A stretch of 64,000 nucleotides of DNA from Bacillota bacterium. GTDB lineage: Bacteria; Bacillota; Clostridia; Acetivibrionales; DSM-1351. The DNA is taken from the NCBI GenBank assembly GCA_023392075.1, contig JAEVZU010000022.1, forward strand, positions 1 to 64,000, written 5' to 3'. This document shows positions 57,038-64,000 of this stretch, piece after piece. Under the pieces are notes generated by a model. It was not told the DNA's origin. It saw nothing but the letters and a program-made list of their open reading frames with translations, and searched no databases. Both the position numbers and the translations under genes were made by a program. Position 1 is the stretch's first letter. Every line of letters begins with the position of its first letter.

Positions 57038-57895
57038 ATGAGAGAATTTTCTTCATGCAAGCAGGCAATCAACTTCTGTATTTCACAAAAATATTTTTCC
57101 ATAGCCCACCTGTATAATGACGAAAAACCTATGGATATGCATATACATGATTGCTATGAGATCTATTATTCCATTTCAGGGGGTAAGCAATTTCTCATTG
57201 ACAATAGCTTTTACGATATAATTCCAGGTGATATTTTTTTAATAAACCAGTACGAAAGCCACTATTTAGCCCAGATAGACAAGGAGGTTCACGAGAGGAT
57301 CGTTTTGTCCATCTATCCCGACTACCTTTCAAGCCTTTCGTCTGAAAAAACCGATCTCAACAATTGTTTTAAGCTCAGAGATTCCTCTGCTGCCCATAAA
57401 CTCCATCTCGACCCTGAAGCACAAAAACGTTTTATCTATTTTATTCATAAAATCCTTGACTCCGGCGGATTTGGTTCCGATCTGACAGAACAGGCTGCAT
57501 TTGTTGAATTAATGGTATTTTTAAACAAAGTCTTTAATAAGAACAGCAATCATCAACAGGCAGAAAACCAGGCAACAAATCATGCCCAGGTAGACGATAT
57601 TTTAACCTACATAAATCGGAATATTCAACACAACCTGACCATTGAAACACTTTCAAGCTACTTTTTTATAAGTGACTCATACCTGTGCAGGATTTTTAAG
57701 GCCACCACCGGCACAACAATAAACAAATATGTTACTGCAAAAAGAATAACCATAGCCAAAGCTTTGCTGAACGAAGGAATGTCGGTGACGGAAACCTGTG
57801 AAAAATGCGGTTTCAACGATTATAGTAATTTCCTGAAAGCCTTTATCAAAGCTGTTGGAATATCACCAAAAAAATATGCGCAATTTAACAGATAA
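57038..57895 (+). CDS. AraC-family regulator of the kduI-kduD operon
   Basis: 285 residues, AGGAGG 6 nt before the ATG. An N-terminal cupin-like sensor (MHIHDCYEIYYSISGGKQFL, IPGDIFLINQYESHYL) is followed by an AraC HTH pair (LTIETLSSYFFISDSYLCRI and ETCEKCGFNDYSNFLKAFIK, SPKKYAQF). Divergent from kduI and so probably activates it on uronate-type sugars. Confidence 0.9.
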   Translation: MREFSSCKQAINFCISQKYFSIAHLYNDEKPMDMHIHDCYEIYYSISGGKQFLIDNSFYDIIPGDIFLINQYESHYLAQIDKEVHERIVLSIYPDYLSSLSSEKTDLNNCFKLRDSSAAHKLHLDPEAQKRFIYFIHKILDSGGFGSDLTEQAAFVELMVFLNKVFNKNSNHQQAENQATNHAQVDDILTYINRNIQHNLTIETLSSYFFISDSYLCRIFKATTGTTINKYVTAKRITIAKALLNEGMSVTETCEKCGFNDYSNFLKAFIKAVGISPKKYAQFNR

Positions 57896-58222
57896 AAGCT
57901 GTCCGGATTAATGAGTAAAATATTAAATCCGCCGTGCCTTTATCAGGCTATGTGAGGAACGTACCGAAAAAGACATATATTCAATTGTCAAATCTACAAT
58001 CAAAAAAAATTCCCCTCTATTAATCAGCGGATTTTTCGGGAAAAGTTGGGTCTTTTTAGCAAAATGTAATATAATTTTAATATTCCCGGAACAAACAGGA
58101 AAATCCCGAAAAACCTTATTAATTAGTCTTTCGGGATTTTTCAGAGAGAATTCAATTTACGGTGGGTATTAGCTCACACACGATTTCCAGTTGAAAGAAT
58201 TATCATAATAAAATAAGTAATG
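57896..58222. other. Intergenic stretch with no gene seen
   Basis: 327 bp, AT-rich; contains the AraC gene's terminator at 58100-58143 and no credible ORF. Confidence 0.5.
58100..58143 (+). terminator. Terminator after the AraC-type regulator
   Basis: AAAATCCCGAAA (58100-58111) pairs with TTTCGGGATTTT (58129-58140), 12 bp. A- and T-runs on both sides make it two-way. Confidence 0.85.
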
Positions 58223-58640
58223 TCACATATATAAGATATTATTTTGCTCGCACCATTCAATTGCCAACTTTTTGAATGCTTCATCACGGAATCTGTACCA
58301 GGTATCTTCAACGCCATATCTGCAAATGGTATCTTTAAACCTTCTGAATGCTCCACGTCCTTGAATAACAGAGTAAAGTGCATTGCTGATCCTTTCATTA
58401 CTCAGGGAACCACAGAAAGCTTCCATGATGCTGTATTCATGTATATCCCACTTGTCCGGCAATTCAATATACTTGCCGTTGCCCCAGTCCATCAGCACAT
58501 CCAGTGCTTCATTTATGGAATCCCGCTGCCAGTCCGGGTACTCTGCAAAATCATCATTTTCATCCGATTCTTCAGCAATTCCAAGATCTTCAGAACTGAC
58601 AGTAATTACTTCACCTTCTATATTCTTTTAATAAAATAAT
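58223..58640 (-). pseudogene. UPF0158-family protein, 5' frameshifted
   Basis: The 3' part, reading DKWDIHEYSIMEAFCGSLSN, GRGAFRRFKDTICRYGVEDT and FKKLAIEWCEQNNI, is the conserved end of UPF0158. In the same frame it continues upstream through GEVITVSSEDLGIAEE and YPDWQRDSINEALDVL to a stop at 58628-58630, with no start codon. One frame over, YDYFIKR precedes it, as if one base was lost near 58625. Function of the family is unknown. Probably dead here. Confidence 0.75.
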
Positions 58641-58835
58641 CATATCTCTGTAATAATACCTTGTTTGGCTTTAATCGCTCTGTATTCTTCGTTATTATTT
58701 CAAAGTATTCGGCATTTATCGGCACATTATTAGCTCTTTGTTGATATCTGAGTGTATTTATCACTTAATTGATTTATCCTATTTTATCATATAGCCTCTG
58801 TCTTTAAAAGGTTATAGTATAATTCAGGAAATTTA

Positions 58836-58880
58836 TTGACATTATAATTTTAGTTAAGTATAATTAAGTAAATTATACTT
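58836..58880 (+). promoter_or_regulatory. Consensus promoter with overlapping palindrome for the DUF234 ATPase gene
   Basis: TTGACA (58836-58841), 17-nt spacer, TATAAT (58859-58864): the exact sigma-A consensus. AAGTATAATT and AATTATACTT (58856-58880, 10-bp arms, 5-bp centre) form a palindrome over the -10 box, a likely operator. Confidence 0.85.
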
Positions 58881-58914
58881 TACTTAATTGGAGAAAATGA
58901 GCGGAGGTGCTCAG

Positions 58915-60306
58915 ATGTTCATAGGAAGAAAAAGAGAACTGAACGATTTAAAACAACGTTATGAAAACGGCAAGTTTGAATTTGCCGTTATGTATGGCCG
59001 CCGGCGTGTGGGTAAAACCACTCTTATCAATGAGTTTGTCAAAGATAAGGAAGTCATTTTCTACACAGGTATTGAAGGCAATGAAAAAGAAAATCTTGAA
59101 GGACTGAGCAAAAGCATCTACTCTTTATCACAGGACTTTGCAGATACCTCATCAAGCTTTGCAAGCTTTCAGGAGGCTTTGGAGACTGCGTTCAGAATTG
59201 GCGAAAAGCGGAGAATTGTGTTTGTAATTGACGAGTATCCTTACATTGCAGGCAGTTATAAGGCACTCTCGTCGATTTTACAGATTCTGATTGACAGGAA
59301 TAAAAACGCCTCCAAAATGTTCTTGATTTTATGTGGTTCTTCTCTTTCATTCATGGAAAATCAGGTACTTGGCTACAAAAGTCCTCTTTTTGGCAGACGC
59401 ACCTGTCAATATAAAATCATGCCGTTTGATTACTTTGAAACAAAGGATTATTACAATAAATTCAGCAACACTGATTTGGCTGTCATCTATGGTATAACAG
59501 GCGGTATTCCGCTTTATATGTCGCTTATGAATGATAATCTGAGTGTTGAAGAGAATATCAAGACAAATTTCTTGGTGCCAAACGCATATTTATTTGAAGA
59601 ACCCTCAAATTTAATAAAGCAGGAATGCCGTGATCCAGCCCAGTATAATTCAATCATAAAGGCTATTGCCACAGGCTCTTCCAGAATGTCAGAAATCTGT
59701 TCCAAAACAGGGCTTGATACAGGACTTACAACAAGTTATCTCAATAAACTTATGTCTCTTGGCATTGTAAAAAAAGAAATGCCGTTCGGAACAGACAGTT
59801 CACGCAAAACAATTTATGCGCTGGAAGATTCCATGTTCCGTTTCTGGTATCGTTTTATTCCGGATAACCTGGCGACAATCAATCGCAGTCTTACCGACAT
59901 TGTTTATAAAAAAATCGCTCTTCAAATCACCTCCTTTATGGGCGGTGTCTTTGAAGAAATTTGCAAGCAGTATTTATGGGAGCTGAACAGGCAAGGAAAA
60001 GCCGTCGTCACTTTCACGGATTTAGGACGCTGGTGGGGTAACGACCCGAAAAATAAGTGTGAGGCCGAAATTGACATTATAGGCACAGCCGACGATAAAA
60101 CCGCCTTTTTCTGCGAATGTAAATGGACAAACGAAAATGTTGACACCAGCGTTCTTGATACGCTTTTTGAAAGAAGTAAGCTTTTCAGCTTCACTAATAT
60201 TTATCTTTATCTTTTCGCAAAAACAGGCTTTACCAAAGGCTGTATAGATAAGGCAAGAGGGCTTGGAAATGTTGAGCTTATCACTTTCGATGAGATGATG
60301 AAATGA
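58915..60306 (+). CDS. Archaeal-type AAA ATPase with DUF234 nuclease-like domain
   Basis: 463 residues from ATG 58915 with GGAGGTG upstream. MFIGRKRELNDLKQRYENGK and YGRRRVGKTTLINEF (Walker A), VFVIDEYPYIAG (Walker B); the middle TGGIPLYMSLMND and the winged helix SRMSEICSKTGLDTGLTTSY follow the family. The C-terminal DUF234 part ends with ECKWTNENVD, a PD-(D/E)xK-like core (AEIDIIG...FFCECKW). Role unknown; often mobile or defence linked. Single gene under an unusually strong promoter. Confidence 0.85.
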   Translation: MFIGRKRELNDLKQRYENGKFEFAVMYGRRRVGKTTLINEFVKDKEVIFYTGIEGNEKENLEGLSKSIYSLSQDFADTSSSFASFQEALETAFRIGEKRRIVFVIDEYPYIAGSYKALSSILQILIDRNKNASKMFLILCGSSLSFMENQVLGYKSPLFGRRTCQYKIMPFDYFETKDYYNKFSNTDLAVIYGITGGIPLYMSLMNDNLSVEENIKTNFLVPNAYLFEEPSNLIKQECRDPAQYNSIIKAIATGSSRMSEICSKTGLDTGLTTSYLNKLMSLGIVKKEMPFGTDSSRKTIYALEDSMFRFWYRFIPDNLATINRSLTDIVYKKIALQITSFMGGVFEEICKQYLWELNRQGKAVVTFTDLGRWWGNDPKNKCEAEIDIIGTADDKTAFFCECKWTNENVDTSVLDTLFERSKLFSFTNIYLYLFAKTGFTKGCIDKARGLGNVELITFDEMMK

Positions 60307-60328
60307 TTAATACCGGGAGGTTCAAAAA

Positions 60329-60362
60329 ATAACCGGCCTTATCCGGCCGGTTATCTGACAAT
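60329..60362. terminator. Terminator between the DUF234 ATPase and GH127 genes
   Basis: AACCGGCC...GGCCGGTT hairpin followed by AATTTTTC; convergent genes share it. Confidence 0.75.
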
Positions 60363-60372
60363 TTTTCATATT

Positions 60373-62331
60373 TTACTTTTTAAGAACCCACACCAGCATT
60401 TCACCGGGCTTTCTGTTGCCCCACATAAAGTATGGAACCGCCTTGAATTCCACTTCCTTTTCATTGACTGAATAGGTCTTGTATAAGGCATCTTCCCAAT
60501 TTTCTTCATTTGTCCTGATTGCCTTTCCTTTTATGACAACTGCTCCATCGGTCAGATTTTCGTCTGTTTCGGCTGATAATTGTGAATTGACATCTATGGA
60601 TATGGCCGACAGGATTCCGCCGTTGTCTATTTCCTCCAGACAATATACCAGCGGTCCTCTTTGAATTGCCACTCTTCCTGCATTGGCACGGACCTTGGGA
60701 TTTGCCTGAATTATATCAATGGTCATATCCAGGCAAAGTTCAATTTCGTCTCCTGCCTTCCAGCTATCTGTAAATACCGCATAGCCGTTTTCCACTTTTG
60801 CATTACCATCGGTTTTTTTGCCGTTTATGGAGGCAGACCAGTTTTTGCACCAGCCCGGTATCCTGAAAGCAAGAGATGTGTTACCGGCAGTTGAGGCCAC
60901 TACCGTCATTTTTATTCTGCCATTCCATGGATAACGGCTTTCCTGTTTCAGCTTTATTTTCCCCGCCTCAAGTTCTATGTCAGCTTCTCCTCCGATGTAC
61001 AGATGAGTATAAACGGTATTTTTATTATAGGAATAAATATATTGGTTTAGTGAAGTCAGAAGCCTTGCAATATTAGGCGGACAGCAGGCACAGCCGAACC
61101 ATTTTTGTCTTACAGGCTTCACATGATGCTTTCCCGGATTTTTTTCGGAAGCCTCGGGCCATACCTCCAGAGGATTGACATAGAAGAAATGTCTTCCGTC
61201 ACGGGACATTGCACCCAGCACAGTGTTATAAAGGGCCCTCTCCATAACATCCCCGTATTCGCCAAGCTGTTCCAGCTGCAGCATTCTATGGGCAAAAAAG
61301 ATCAGCCCTATTGAAGCACAGGATTCGGCATATACTGTATCATTGGGAAGGTCATAATCAAATGAAAATGCCTCTCCATGGTGGGTTGAGCCTATGCCCC
61401 CTGTTATATACATCTGTCTGTTTACCATATTGCTCCAAAGACGTCTGCAGGCATCCAGCATTGATTTGTCACCGGTTTCTCGTGCAAGGTCGGCCATGGC
61501 AGTATACATATAAACAGCCCTTACTGCATGCCCCACTGCCACCTCCTGCTGGCGTACAGGTTTATGGGCCTGATTGTATTCAAGCTCCGGTGATGGTACC
61601 TGTCCCCTGTTCCAATGGGAATACCAGCCTCTCTTTTCACATTCCTTTATAAAGAAATTAGGTTCTTTTCCCCTCTCATCTATAAAGTATTTACTCAGTT
61701 TAAGATATCTTTCGTTACCGGTTGCTTCATACAGCTTTACAAGTGCCAGCTCAACCTCCTGGTGTCCGTCATAGCCCTGGATTTTTTCCGGCTCAGGACC
61801 AAATACCGAATCAATATTATCTGCAAAGCGGCACATAACATCCAGCAGTTTCCTCTTTCCGGTTGCTTTATAATAAGCAACAGCCGCCTCCATCATATGA
61901 CCTGCAACATATAATTCATGGCATTCATGAAGATTTGTCCACTTTTTCCCGGGATCCTTCAGTATAAAATACGTATCCAGGTAACCATCAGGCTGCTGTG
62001 CCTTCTCTATAATATCAATAATTCCATCCGCCAACTCTTCAAGCCTTGTATCAGGATGGGTCTGAAGACTGTAGCCTACCGCCTCCAACCATTTTGCCAC
62101 ATCACTGTCCTGGAAGACAAGTCCTCCGAATTCACCGTTCTCAAGTCCAGCAGCAATTTTGAAGTTTTTTACGGCAAAACTGGGTTCGGCATCCGGAATA
62201 CGGTCATTTAAAGCCTCCCACTGATAAGGTAACACAGTATTTCTGACAAGTTCCACATATTCCGACCAGAATGGATCTGAAACAGTCACATTTTTAATTG
62301 AAACGGGTTGAGAAGTAATAATTTTATCCAT
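60373..62331 (-). CDS. GH127 beta-L-arabinofuranosidase
   Basis: 652 residues with AAGGAGAGGG before the ATG. DSDVAKWLEAVGYSLQTHPD, AQQPDGYLDTYF, WTNLHECHELYVAGHMMEAA, GGIGSTHHGEAFSFDYDLPN, then DTVYAESCASIG with the conserved catalytic-site Glu and GCACCPPNIARLL with the conserved Cys pair of the zinc-bound nucleophile. It removes beta-L-arabinofuranose from plant glycoproteins or related oligosaccharides. It has no signal peptide, so it is intracellular and would act on imported sugars. The AraC gene upstream is divergent. Confidence 0.92.
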   Translation of the reverse strand: MDKIITSQPVSIKNVTVSDPFWSEYVELVRNTVLPYQWEALNDRIPDAEPSFAVKNFKIAAGLENGEFGGLVFQDSDVAKWLEAVGYSLQTHPDTRLEELADGIIDIIEKAQQPDGYLDTYFILKDPGKKWTNLHECHELYVAGHMMEAAVAYYKATGKRKLLDVMCRFADNIDSVFGPEPEKIQGYDGHQEVELALVKLYEATGNERYLKLSKYFIDERGKEPNFFIKECEKRGWYSHWNRGQVPSPELEYNQAHKPVRQQEVAVGHAVRAVYMYTAMADLARETGDKSMLDACRRLWSNMVNRQMYITGGIGSTHHGEAFSFDYDLPNDTVYAESCASIGLIFFAHRMLQLEQLGEYGDVMERALYNTVLGAMSRDGRHFFYVNPLEVWPEASEKNPGKHHVKPVRQKWFGCACCPPNIARLLTSLNQYIYSYNKNTVYTHLYIGGEADIELEAGKIKLKQESRYPWNGRIKMTVVASTAGNTSLAFRIPGWCKNWSASINGKKTDGNAKVENGYAVFTDSWKAGDEIELCLDMTIDIIQANPKVRANAGRVAIQRGPLVYCLEEIDNGGILSAISIDVNSQLSAETDENLTDGAVVIKGKAIRTNEENWEDALYKTYSVNEKEVEFKAVPYFMWGNRKPGEMLVWVLKK

Positions 62332-62469
62332 AGAAATCCCTCTCCTTTTTTAAAGGTGTATAAAACTGTATGTTGCTGATATACTAAAATGCCTTTACAA
62401 TATAAGTATGACAAATAAAACAGCAATTGTAAGTAGATAAAAAACACAAAAGGTGGATAATATTAACCT
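62332..62469. promoter_or_regulatory. Divergent promoter region between GH127 and AraC-type genes
   Basis: 138 bp, AT-rich. It must hold both promoters, but no clear boxes were fixed. Confidence 0.4.
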
Positions 62470-63363
62470 ATGTATTATTTAAAAACAGATATCACAAAAC
62501 CCTTGAATTTTTTATCAGCGGGAGTATTCACTTCCGATACAGTCTGGCAGCACATGGAGCGTGTTATTGACAGCTTTGAAATTATTATTGGTATACGCGG
62601 AAATATATATATCCAACAGGACGATGACAGATTTGTTTTGGGAGAAGGCGATTTTCTGCTGCTGCTTCCCGGCCATACACACAGTGGATATGCCGCTTCA
62701 GCAAAGGGTACTTCTTTCTTCTGGCTGCACTTCCAATGTAACGATAATCATATAATACTGGATGAGAAGGATGCACTTGAAGATATTAAATTGACAAATA
62801 ATAATCCCTATTTTACAGGGTTTGAGGACAAAATCCTGTTACCCGGCTTTTTTCACCCATACAATCTGGAAAGGCTAAGTATTTTATTTCATCAGCTGCT
62901 GCACGTCTCAGAGTCCAATTATTATTCAAGACACAGTATGAATTACTTTTTGACCTCACTGGCTATCGAGCTCACAGAACAAACCCTCTCCCAGGCATCA
63001 GGGAAAAAAGGTAACATGGACGGAAAGGAAAAACTCTCAACGATTATAGAATGGTTAAATATCCATTACACCGGTCATATATCTTTGACATCAGCGGCTT
63101 ATGAGTTTAATTATACTAAAGAATATCTGGCACGGTACTTTAAAAAGCATATGGGAATGAGTATGCAGGAATATATAAATAAAATCAGAATTGCAAAAGC
63201 AAGGGAACTGCTTATCCAATCAGATAAAAATGTGAAGGAGATCTCATCAGAATTGGGCTTCTCTGATGATAAGTATTTTTTAAGGCTTTTCAAGCAGCAT
63301 GAAAAAATAACCCCCCGGGAATACCGGAGGGCTTATTACAAGCTTCATATGAATAATATTTGA
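62470..63363 (+). CDS. AraC-family regulator of the GH127 locus
   Basis: 297 residues; AAAGGTGG lies about 12 nt before the ATG. A cupin-like sensor domain (LGEGDFLLLLPGHTHSGYAA) precedes the AraC HTH pair (ISLTSAAYEFNYTKEYLARY and EISSELGFSDDKYFLRLFKQ, TPREYRRAY). Its divergent position makes it the likely regulator of the GH127 gene. Confidence 0.9.
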   Translation: MYYLKTDITKPLNFLSAGVFTSDTVWQHMERVIDSFEIIIGIRGNIYIQQDDDRFVLGEGDFLLLLPGHTHSGYAASAKGTSFFWLHFQCNDNHIILDEKDALEDIKLTNNNPYFTGFEDKILLPGFFHPYNLERLSILFHQLLHVSESNYYSRHSMNYFLTSLAIELTEQTLSQASGKKGNMDGKEKLSTIIEWLNIHYTGHISLTSAAYEFNYTKEYLARYFKKHMGMSMQEYINKIRIAKARELLIQSDKNVKEISSELGFSDDKYFLRLFKQHEKITPREYRRAYYKLHMNNI

Positions 63364-63406
63364 GAATTGCTATTGGTTCAGCCTTATTTACCCAAAATAT
63401 TATTGG

Positions 63407-63503
63407 TTAAAGCAACAGGTTTATATAATATCTTTTACCTTTCGCCTGGTTGAGCCTGCCGTCCTTCCATTCCATTTCTATTTCAAAGCCTCCCCGTGCA
63501 ACC
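63407..63503 (-). pseudogene. GH95-like glycoside hydrolase, C-terminal remnant cut by the IS
   Basis: On the minus strand the last 30 or so codons read ARGGFEIEMEWKDGRLNQA and then end at TAA 63407-63409. ARGGFE-x-D/E-x-x-WKDGKL is the typical end of GH95 alpha-L-fucosidases. Past about 63503 the match stops where the IS-like DNA begins. The gene was probably broken by IS insertion, since the rest should lie to the right. Confidence 0.6.
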
Positions 63504-63540
63504 CAATGTCAATAAGTTAAGAATTAGAAGAAATTTTTTA

Positions 63541-63583
63541 CTAAGAGTAGATCATATGGAAATATGTGACCTACTCTTTTTTT
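63541..63583 (+). terminator. Hairpin/terminator inside the left end of the IS
   Basis: AAGAGTAGATCATAT, GGAA loop, ATATGTGACCTACTCTT, then TTTTTT. It probably blocks outside transcription from reaching the transposase gene. Confidence 0.7.
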
Positions 63584-63684
63584 GTAGTAAATTTATAGTA
63601 AATTTTTAAAAATGACTTGACAAATATCCGAAATTTTGCGGCGAAGCCACTTAAATATATTTTTTTATTTAAGGAGGCTACCCC

Positions 63685-64000
63685 ATGAAACATGAGTCAC
63701 CACAAGTATTAAAGCAAACCCTATCAAACATAATCTCAGAGATGCAGACATCTCTTGATTTGTTTGTGATGCAACCGGGAAAGGATTTTGTAAGAAATCG
63801 CAAACTCACTTTTTCCCAAACAGTCAAATTCTTTTTGAGTATGGGTGGAAATACAGTCCGCAAAGAACTATTAGACTTTTTTGATTACAGTTCCTATTGT
63901 GTTTCTGCTTCTGCATTTTCTCAACAAAGAGCAAAGATTTTGCCAGAAGCGATGGATTTTTGTTTCATTCGTTTACAGAATCTTTTAAAGGACTTCGCAA
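63685..64000 (+). CDS. IS4-family transposase, N-terminal part
   Basis: ATG 63685 with AAGGAGG upstream; at least 105 codons, running off the right edge. RKLTFSQTVKFFLSMGGNTV, RKELLDFFDYSSYCVSASAF and SQQRAKILPEAM are typical of the N-terminal domain of IS4-type transposases of clostridia. The DDE core lies outside the window. Confidence 0.85.
   Translation, partial: MKHESPQVLKQTLSNIISEMQTSLDLFVMQPGKDFVRNRKLTFSQTVKFFLSMGGNTVRKELLDFFDYSSYCVSASAFSQQRAKILPEAMDFCFIRLQNLLKDFA

Larger units (their letters stand above)
63504..64000 (+). mobile_element. IS4-family insertion sequence, left end, runs off the window
   Basis: The left end is near 63504 (CCAATGTCAATAAGTTAAGA), followed by a hairpin and the transposase gene. 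The right end and the target repeat are outside the window, so exact ends are inferred. Confidence 0.65.

Overview
The window reads as a stretch of a Gram-positive, spore-forming clostridial chromosome that carries one complete, unusually legible prophage. The host assignment is an inference from the AT-rich DNA, strong AGGAGG-type ribosome binding sites, a spore-coat CotJC gene as the phage target, and sugar genes (GH127 arabinofuranosidase, KduI/KduD, AraC regulators, a GH95 remnant). A plant-polysaccharide degrader of the Ruminiclostridium kind would fit. No rRNA, tRNA or CRISPR array was seen.

Layout. (1) 1-1659: a GC-richer three-gene operon read leftward: a 42-residue peptide, a DUF6271-like protein, and the start of a fold-III PLP decarboxylase that runs off the left edge. 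(2) 1660-3461: a mostly empty AT-rich stretch, a hairpin over a ribosome binding site, a GAF/LuxR-type regulator split by a frameshift at a run of nine A, and the decayed left end of cotJC. (3) 3462-54564: the prophage, about 51.1 kb, bounded by a 17-bp direct repeat (attL/attR). (4) 54565-64000: the cotJC 3' end, a uronate-type operon (kduI-kduD) with a divergent AraC regulator, a UPF0158 pseudogene, a DUF234 ATPase with its own promoter, a GH127 enzyme with a divergent AraC regulator, the tail end of a GH95 gene, and the start of an IS4-type insertion sequence.

The prophage is a contractile-tailed phage. From right to left it has a large serine integrase, an ImmA/repressor/Cro switch with two near-consensus divergent promoters and three operators of one motif, then an early operon (sigma-like factor, AbrB-like protein, annealing-like protein, HD phosphohydrolase, SbcD-SbcC fusion, RecU-like nuclease, HNH protein, SF2 helicase, SSB, primase-helicase). 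The late operon follows: GpA-type terminase, lambda-like portal, protease with nested scaffold, gpD and capsid E, then a P2-like sheath, tube, E/E' chaperone with a -1 slippery site, tape measure, X, D, V-like, U, W, J, I and fibre, and finally amidase and holin. The head is lambda-like and the tail P2-like.

Cargo genes with their own terminators sit at the left arm (membrane-anchored protein, unknown 324-aa protein, Dam methylase, LexA-box gene, Sll1717-type ATPase) and between the early and late operons (a SEC-C/SIR2 fusion). These, the peptide/DUF6271/PLP operon, the cotJC integration site and the broken SbcD-SbcC fusion are the parts most worth following up.
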